Positions 58,777-64,000 of a stretch of DNA of 64,000 bases are shown piece by piece. Below the pieces are notes generated by a model. It saw nothing but the letters and a program-made list of their open reading frames with translations, was not told the DNA's origin and made no database searches. How positions within the stretch are numbered: position 1 is the stretch's first letter; each line of letters begins with the position of its first letter. A program made the position numbers and the translations under genes. The DNA lies in assembly GCA_947425245.1 (NCBI GenBank), contig CANDYU010000003.1, positions 1-64,000 on the forward strand, read 5' to 3'. The DNA comes from an uncultured Candidatus Saccharibacteria bacterium (GTDB lineage: Bacteria; Patescibacteriota; Saccharimonadia; Saccharimonadales; Saccharimonadaceae).

Positions 58777-60975
58777 TTACCCTTCAAAAACCGGTACATC
58801 GTCCGGAAATGGATCATAGTCGCCTTGGCTATCATAGCTAGAGCCACCAAACTCACCGTCTGGGTCGCCACCAAGAATACCAAAACCGCCGGTCAAACTA
58901 TCAGCTAAATCGGAATCGTGACTCATTTCGATGTCATAAGCACCAGATTCTCCAAAACTGCCAGAACCGTAAGGATTATATCCAAGCTCAAGAAGAAACT
59001 GCGATGGAGCATTATAGCTACGTCCGCCGAACGAATAACGCGACCCGGCAAAAGTAAGGAAGAGACTAAGCATGGCTCTAGTCATGCCAACATAAGCAAG
59101 GCGACGCTCTTCCTCTAAAGCTTCCTCGGAGCCATCAGAGCGACTGCTGGGAAAAAGTCCTTCCTCAAGCCCAACAATAAACACGACTGGAAACTCGAGG
59201 CCTTTCGCGGCGTGCAAAGTCATGAGGGTCACTGAATCCTTGACACTTGATTCATCGGCGGAGCTGACTAAGGCCGCATCAGCCAAGAACTCATTGAGGC
59301 TTTCATAAACGCTAGCGTTGCTCGCTAAGACCTCCAGGTTCTTCATCCGTTCTTCCCCTTCCGGCGTTTCGCTATGGACTAGAGACGCAAAATCGAAGTA
59401 TTTTACTGTCTGCTCAACAATTTCGGCGGGCGTCTCCTCAAAAGAGCTTTGGCTATCCGTCTCAGTATTTTGTCTCTCGACAATGGGTCGATAGGTATCG
59501 AGAAAATTCGCTACCTGCATCGCAGAAGTCTTTGCACGGCCGGACAGAGACTCGGCGGCGGCACGCAAATCTGCATCCGGACTCGCGTCAAGATAATTAA
59601 AGAGTTTGTCGAGCGAGGCTTGACCGATACCGGATAGAACATTTTTAGCGATTCGTTCAAAACTTACGCGGTCGCGCGGATTAACAAGTAACTTAAGAAT
59701 AGCTAAGACATCTTTAACTTCTTTACGATCATAAAACCTGACCCCGCCGATAATCTTATAGGGGATACGGAGCGACATGAAGGCTTTTTCAAAAGCATAA
59801 GACTGAGCATTAGTACGATAGAGGACAGCAAATTCGCTGAGAGAATGCTTTTTTCGCAGTTCAGTAATCTTACGGGCGACATAATTAGCCTCCGCGGTTT
59901 CGTCGACAAGACCCTCAATAGTAATCGGATCGCCCTTGCCAGATTCGGTAAAGAGATGTTTGCTGGTGCGGGTCTTGTTTTGGTTAATAATCTTTTGCGA
60001 AGCGGCTAGAATATTGCCAGTACTACGGTAATTTTGCTCCAATTTAATAACCTTCGCTCCTGGAAAATCACGCTCAAAATTGAGGATATTAGTATAGTCG
60101 GCACCACGCCAGGAATAAATCGACTGCCAATCATCACCAACGACGCAAATATTTCGTTCTAGATTGACGAGGTACTTAATCAGTCGATACTGAATCGCGT
60201 TGGTATCTTGATACTCATCAATGAGAATGTGGCGAAAACGTTGTTGCCACTTCTCACGCACAGCCTGATTTTCCTTGAAGAGGTTAGCGGTTTTAATCAG
60301 TAAATCGTCAAAATCAAGAGCCAAAGCTGCAGCTTTTTCATATTCATAGCGGGCGTAGACCTCGGCGGCATTTTTTTGGTTCGGATAGAAAGCCTCTCGC
60401 TTAGCATCTTCAGGAGTCATTTCGGCGGTCTGCCAGTTAGAGATTTGGGCGTGGACACTCTTTGGGGTGAAGCTTTTGTCGCTCGTGAGTTTCATGCTGC
60501 GGATAATACGACGAATCAGGGCGAGTTGGTCGTCAGAATCATAAATCGTAAAGTTGCGGTCGATGCCAGCGGCAAGATATTCGATATGGAGGATGCGAAC
60601 GCAAATACCATGAAAAGTTCCCATGTAGGGCATGAAGTTCCGGCCAGGGCCAGATTCGACCGGACCGTCGGCACGGCTAATGAGAGAGAAAGACTGATCA
60701 AAGCCATCCTGAAGGTCTTTACGGCCGATCGCATCCTCGCGTTGTCGCTCGAGGAGATTCCAGAGACGCACCCGCATCTCCTTAGCGGCTTTATTAGTGA
60801 AGGTGACTGCTAGAATGCTACTAGGATGGGTACCATGAGCTATTAGATTAGCAATGCGATGGGTGAGAACTTTGGTCTTTCCAGAACCGGCACCAGCCAA
60901 GATTAAGACTGGCCCGGATAAAGTTTCGACCGCCTCACGCTGTGCTGGATTTAGACCCTCCACGATTCTATTCAT
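58777..60975 (-). CDS. pcrA: UvrD/PcrA superfamily I DNA helicase
   Basis: The 732-residue 3'-5' helicase has motifs in order: LNPAQREAV, Walker A LAGAGSGKTKVLTHRIA, FTNKAAKEM, IDEYQDTNAIQY, VVGDDWQSIYSWRGAD, LEQNYRST, LMTLHAAKGLEFPVVFIVGL, EEERRLAYVGMTRA. The C-terminus carries an acidic/Gly-rich tail. It functions in repair and in removing RecA. TATAAT lies 6 nt before ATG (leaderless). Confidence 0.95.
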   Translation of the reverse strand: MNRIVEGLNPAQREAVETLSGPVLILAGAGSGKTKVLTHRIANLIAHGTHPSSILAVTFTNKAAKEMRVRLWNLLERQREDAIGRKDLQDGFDQSFSLISRADGPVESGPGRNFMPYMGTFHGICVRILHIEYLAAGIDRNFTIYDSDDQLALIRRIIRSMKLTSDKSFTPKSVHAQISNWQTAEMTPEDAKREAFYPNQKNAAEVYARYEYEKAAALALDFDDLLIKTANLFKENQAVREKWQQRFRHILIDEYQDTNAIQYRLIKYLVNLERNICVVGDDWQSIYSWRGADYTNILNFERDFPGAKVIKLEQNYRSTGNILAASQKIINQNKTRTSKHLFTESGKGDPITIEGLVDETAEANYVARKITELRKKHSLSEFAVLYRTNAQSYAFEKAFMSLRIPYKIIGGVRFYDRKEVKDVLAILKLLVNPRDRVSFERIAKNVLSGIGQASLDKLFNYLDASPDADLRAAAESLSGRAKTSAMQVANFLDTYRPIVERQNTETDSQSSFEETPAEIVEQTVKYFDFASLVHSETPEGEERMKNLEVLASNASVYESLNEFLADAALVSSADESSVKDSVTLMTLHAAKGLEFPVVFIVGLEEGLFPSSRSDGSEEALEEERRLAYVGMTRAMLSLFLTFAGSRYSFGGRSYNAPSQFLLELGYNPYGSGSFGESGAYDIEMSHDSDLADSLTGGFGILGGDPDGEFGGSSYDSQGDYDPFPDDVPVFEG

Positions 60976-60996
60976 TGCTTCATTATAGCATAGAAA

Positions 60997-61021
60997 TAGC
61001 TCTACGAATTAAGTAGAGCTA
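60997..61021 (-). terminator. Hairpin upstream of the pcrA promoter
   Basis: TAGCTCTAC/GTAGAGCTA is a perfect 9-bp stem, followed on the minus strand by TTTCT. It probably ends transcription coming from 61220. Confidence 0.6.
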
Positions 61022-61219
61022 CATACTTATTACAATCAAATCATCTCAAACACAATAAAATCTAGGAAACTCCCCGGGGCATAGCCCCGAGGATTGGTTG
61101 TCAAAGCTTTTATGGGAAGCGGCAGTAAATCGCCGCGTTGCGTCTCCATTTTCCGGCGAATCCGGTGGGAGTGCGAGTCGGCGAATCCGATCTCTTAATC
61201 TTCACCGGCGGATCCGGCT
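61022..61219. other. Gene-poor stretch with hairpins and a start-less ORF
   Basis: It contains a GC-rich hairpin (near 61070-61095, GGGGC/GCCCC) and three variants of CGGATTCGCCG within 61150-61215. On the minus strand an uninterrupted frame without ATG at its beginning (61036-61194) reads SHRIRRKMETQRGDLLPLPI then PRGYAPGSFLDFIV. It looks protein-like and may be a gene remnant, but I cannot assign it. Confidence 0.35.
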
Positions 61220-62038
61220 TTAGTCAAAATCAAAGTAATAACGGTCACTGCCCAGTTCAATGTACTGGCGTCCGTCCTCGTCAACCCGCATCGGCACACC
61301 CGCAATCGGGGTAATAGTGCCGAGGTCGATCACCTCACCCATGACGATTTCCGACTCATCCTCGTCGTCATCCTCCTTTTTCTCGGGAGGTTCACCGGTA
61401 GTCGGGCTACCAGTTGTTGGGTCATCAGTCGGAGTTCCAGGAACACCCGGAATGTGAATGATGCCCACAGAATCAATGTCCCAGGCATCCTCAGAGCCAT
61501 ACCCATCGTATGTTGGGTCGTGTTTGATGGTCGGTCCCTCGATCTCGATCTCATGGTCAGCATCGCTACCAGTTGCCTTCGGCGGTTCGCCGGTGGTTGG
61601 GCGACTGCTTGACCCTGATCCTCTAGAAGACTTGCGAGGAGTACCGGTACTCAGTTCATAGTACGACACCTCAATCTCCTGAGGCTCGGCTGCAAAAACC
61701 AGCCCCTCCGGCAGACTATCATGCCTGTGCCCCGATAATTCTGGCAGTTCGTCCGGCACTGCTGTGCCGATTTCACCGCAATAATCACGGATCCAGAAGG
61801 TGTATCCTCCCGGACCATATGTCGAACAGGAGATGCGGATCAGGCCGTGGCCTTCGACCGCTTCATAGTCCGACAGGGCTACATCCATTTTTACCGGTTC
61901 CCCTAACCCAGCATCCTGGACACCAGCAATCAAGCCAGCCTGCACCTCAGCAGCATAGCTGCTTGTAGATGCTATCATAGTCATACTCAGGACAGCAACT
62001 AAGGCCGCCGCGATCTTTCTCATTTTCTTCATCATCAT
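61220..62038 (-). CDS. Secreted protein of unknown function, acidic and Thr/Pro-rich
   Basis: The 272-residue protein has a signal peptide (KIAAALVAVLSMTMIASTSS, cleavage near AAE), a beta-rich first domain with a Cys pair (LIRISCSTYG and FWIRDYCGEIG), then a linker with TTGEPP, DDPTTGSPTTGEPP and a DDDEDE patch, and a short final segment ending DRYYFDFD. No membrane anchor. I do not recognise the family. AAGGAGG lies 5 nt before the first ATG. It is preceded by a leader of about 270 nt. Confidence 0.7.
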   Translation of the reverse strand: MMMKKMRKIAAALVAVLSMTMIASTSSYAAEVQAGLIAGVQDAGLGEPVKMDVALSDYEAVEGHGLIRISCSTYGPGGYTFWIRDYCGEIGTAVPDELPELSGHRHDSLPEGLVFAAEPQEIEVSYYELSTGTPRKSSRGSGSSSRPTTGEPPKATGSDADHEIEIEGPTIKHDPTYDGYGSEDAWDIDSVGIIHIPGVPGTPTDDPTTGSPTTGEPPEKKEDDDEDESEIVMGEVIDLGTITPIAGVPMRVDEDGRQYIELGSDRYYFDFD

Positions 62039-62311
62039 AAAATCCTCCTTCTCCCCCTTTGGGGGATCTCCATTCCTTTTTAGTTTTTGACCCCTTCGAT
62101 GGGGTAGTTACTATATATTGAACAAAGACGGAGGACTAACCTCCTATCTTTGGATAAAAGGTTAGGCGGGGCGAGGGCCCCACATTTATGGCAAATCTCG
62201 CTTTGACATTCAGATACAATGAATTGTACCTGAGATGGTTTGATTGTAAAATTGCTGTTAACGCGATCAATGTGTTAACTATCCATTAGTATAGCACACA
62301 TGCTTTAAAAA
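62039..62311 (-). promoter_or_regulatory. Very long leader with five consecutive hairpins
   Basis: From a minus-strand TATACT box near 62293 the leader can form TACAAT/ATTGTA, GGGG/CCCC, AAAGAtAGGAGG/CCTCCgTCTTT, ACCCC/GGGGT and CCCCC/GGGGG hairpins, the last immediately before AAGGAGG. No known riboswitch was recognised. The array suggests strong post-transcriptional control or RNA stabilisation. Confidence 0.55.
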
Positions 62312-62361
62312 GTCAATAGTTTTGTCAAACTTAAACAAAATAGCTGGTTGGGACGCTGGAA

Positions 62362-63645
62362 TTAGAGGAGATCTTCGTTGTAACGGGAGCGGGAAGAGGA
62401 ATGTCGCCGGCGGTGACCGTGATGACGGAGGTAGATAATGTAGTAGGCGAAGCCCATTTGGAAAACCATGATGAAAGCGGAGAGTCCAAGAATGTAAGGG
62501 AGGCCGAGATTATACATGACTCCGCTGAGGACAATGCCGACCGCTTCGCCGAGGTAGGTCATGACATGTTTGACGGTGTTATAGCTGAGCTGGTGGCGGT
62601 TGTCGATGAGATTAATATAGTAGCCATCACTGACGTCCTCATAGGCAGTAGAGATTAGGATTGACCAGGTCAGAGCAAGGAGGAAGACAAAGGGGTCTTC
62701 GGCGATAATAGCCATGAGGTAAGCGATGAGACGGATGCCGAACTTCAACGTGATAGTGACGTAGTCGTTTTTTGGAGTGAAATAGCGGAGGGCGACGATA
62801 CCTATAAGGTCAGAGAGGAAGCCGACGATGAGAAGGTAGTTGGTCGCGGTACTAGCGGAGAAATTGAGGTAGTTGGTTAAAACAAGCATCTTCAGGCCGA
62901 GAGCAGTGGCGAAAGAGGTGGCGGCGAGGAAAGCGTAGATCATGTAGCAGACCTGGAGACGGCTTTTTAAGACGTATTTTAAGATTAAGGCTTTGCTGGA
63001 AGGTTCTTTGGCGGTGGGGCGGATGTCAATTTCAAACATCATAAAGATAGCGGCGGCAAGAAAAAGCATAGAAACGAAAAGGCAGTCGTTGTAGCTGACG
63101 CCGAAGCCGAGGAGGTGTTGACTAATGAGGACACTGCCAACGAGGACGCCGACATCGCGGAATAAATATTCAACTAACTTACGACCACTGTAGACGCGGT
63201 TGCTCTTGGCGACGGTGGTGATAAGGGGATAGATACTGGTAAGGATAAGGTAGCTAGTGAGGATATCGACTAGCATGCAAAAATCGATCATGCCGAGGTT
63301 ATCGGAATAATTGAGTTCCATGAAAATTAAGAGGTTGATAAACTTTACGCCGAGGACTGCGATCATGAAGGTTTTAAGATGGCGAGTTTTGAGGCGGAAA
63401 CCGGCTAGGACGACGCCGACGATACTGATAAAAGTAGCGATGCCGGTAATGTTGCTGACGTCAGAGGCGGAAAAGCCATTGTCTTCGAGCCAAAGCTGAC
63501 GGAAGTTTTCCCATAGACCAACGGAGATACTGAAAAAAGCGAGCATAATCAGGATCTTGCGGTGCTCACGAGCATTCCGCGAGCGAGGAGGGGCGAACTT
63601 CTTGCGGAGCAGAGATTTGAGGCGTGGAATAGAATAGTTTAGCAT
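62362..63645 (-). CDS. MFS-like 12-helix transporter
   Basis: The 427-residue protein has about twelve hydrophobic segments, a basic N-terminus, and a His/Arg/Ser-rich C-terminal tail (RHHGHRRRHSSSRSR). The layout fits the major facilitator superfamily, but I see no diagnostic substrate motif. I take the ATG at 63645; a TTG start 12 nt upstream is also possible and no clear ribosome site distinguishes them. Confidence 0.75.
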   Translation of the reverse strand: MLNYSIPRLKSLLRKKFAPPRSRNAREHRKILIMLAFFSISVGLWENFRQLWLEDNGFSASDVSNITGIATFISIVGVVLAGFRLKTRHLKTFMIAVLGVKFINLLIFMELNYSDNLGMIDFCMLVDILTSYLILTSIYPLITTVAKSNRVYSGRKLVEYLFRDVGVLVGSVLISQHLLGFGVSYNDCLFVSMLFLAAAIFMMFEIDIRPTAKEPSSKALILKYVLKSRLQVCYMIYAFLAATSFATALGLKMLVLTNYLNFSASTATNYLLIVGFLSDLIGIVALRYFTPKNDYVTITLKFGIRLIAYLMAIIAEDPFVFLLALTWSILISTAYEDVSDGYYINLIDNRHQLSYNTVKHVMTYLGEAVGIVLSGVMYNLGLPYILGLSAFIMVFQMGFAYYIIYLRHHGHRRRHSSSRSRYNEDLL

Positions 63646-63831
63646 ATTTTTAACCAATCAGATACTTCTTATTTTAGCATAAACATGAATGATTGGGAAG
63701 GTAGGGCGGTTTTGAGGATCTGATTTGTTATTTCATGGGCATACTCAGAGATTATTTTAGAGTTTGCTGGGCTCGGGGGTTGGAGTATTTAGAGATTTGG
63801 AGGGGTATTTTTGGGAATCTTTTTACTGAAG
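63646..63831. other. Intergenic stretch
   Basis: No gene that I can support. A minus-strand TAAAAT box near 63672-63677 could serve the transporter gene. Confidence 0.4.
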
Positions 63832-63861
63832 AAAAATCCCCGACTATGAATCGTCGAGGAT
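63832..63861 (-). terminator. Intrinsic terminator
   Basis: ATCC.CGAC / GTCG.GGAT stem around ATTCAT, followed on the minus strand by TTTTT. It ends the gene cut by the right edge. Confidence 0.85.
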
Positions 63862-63885
63862 GTGAGCCGGGTGGCTGCTGGTGTG

Positions 63886-64000
63886 TTACGCCTGATTCTC
63901 GTTGGGGAGAATAGGCGATATGGTGGCAGGATGATCGGGGCTTTCGGCCTGGATATCGGCGAGCAGGAACGCGATGTGATCCTCAATCTCGAGAAGCTCC
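63886..64000 (-). CDS. C-terminal part of a gene cut by the right edge
   Basis: The minus-strand frame entering from the edge reads ELLEIEDHIAFLLADIQAES and ends with LPNENQA and TAA at 63886-63888. It is followed by a terminator, which supports a real 3' end. Family not identifiable from 37 residues. Confidence 0.6.
   Translation of the reverse strand, partial: ELLEIEDHIAFLLADIQAESPDHPATISPILPNENQA

Noticed and set aside
1-64000. CRISPR array, rRNA operon, tmRNA or intact insertion sequence
   Set aside because: No regularly spaced repeats, rRNA segments, tmRNA-like ends or transposase genes were seen on either strand.

Overview
The window looks like a chromosome segment of a small-genome Candidatus Saccharibacteria (TM7, Patescibacteria/CPR) bacterium or a close relative. 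This is inferred from sequence features, not from a database search. The evidence is dense housekeeping genes (five tRNAs, four aminoacyl-tRNA synthetase genes, uvrA, pcrA, rarA, recO, xseAB, sbcB), lower glycolysis, many secreted or single-pass membrane proteins of unknown function, no biosynthetic operons, and a recurring leaderless promoter layout. TGA is an ordinary stop (for example at 6501), so the UGA=Gly code of SR1/Gracilibacteria does not apply.

Layout. 1-1.9 kb holds a ClbS/DfsB-like protein, a decayed alpha/beta hydrolase, tRNA-Thr and a tRNA-Thr-like remnant. 2-8.3 kb holds glyS, a lone BREX-type PglX methyltransferase and an ABC exporter. 8.3-9.1 kb is a gene-poor island with two start-less 3' cassettes of a FISUMP-like domain (a third lies at 22.4 kb) and a long nested hairpin. 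9.2-19.2 kb holds ppa, rarA, a histidine kinase/response regulator/recO operon, xseAB, a flippase-like membrane protein, a Trm11-like methylase and rpmA. 19.2-26.5 kb holds a truncated pilin-like gene behind an attenuator-like leader, a PfkB-like/class I aldolase fusion, rplY, pgk and pyk. 26.5-31.8 kb holds an SPFH protein, a second two-component system, methyltransferase and MmcQ-like genes, and tRNAs Glu, Arg, Lys and Val.

31.8-38.6 kb is a cell-surface locus. Four secreted or anchored proteins lie beside two paralogous signal-peptide proteins that diverge from a tyrosine recombinase gene. The recombinase gene and one strong outward promoter lie between perfect 66-bp inverted repeats, each covering the 5' UTR and start codon of one surface gene. 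This is the layout of an invertible promoter switch of about 1.1 kb, with one surface gene driven and the other without a clear promoter. The recombinase reading frame now carries one in-frame TAG, so the switch may be locked. With the FISUMP cassettes, the window holds two independent candidate systems for surface variation.

38.7-64 kb returns to housekeeping: uvrA, sbcB, a pheS/methyltransferase/pheT/FKBP/trxB operon, a MIP channel with a Cys/His-rich tail, an LtaS-like enzyme, metG, rsmA with a G5/transglycosylase-like wall protein, pcrA, a secreted protein behind a hairpin-rich leader, an MFS-like transporter, and a gene cut by the right edge.

Most housekeeping genes start 5-9 nt downstream of a TATAAT-like -10 box, which implies leaderless mRNAs. 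Many hypothetical or secreted genes instead have long leaders with hairpins and strong Shine-Dalgarno sites.
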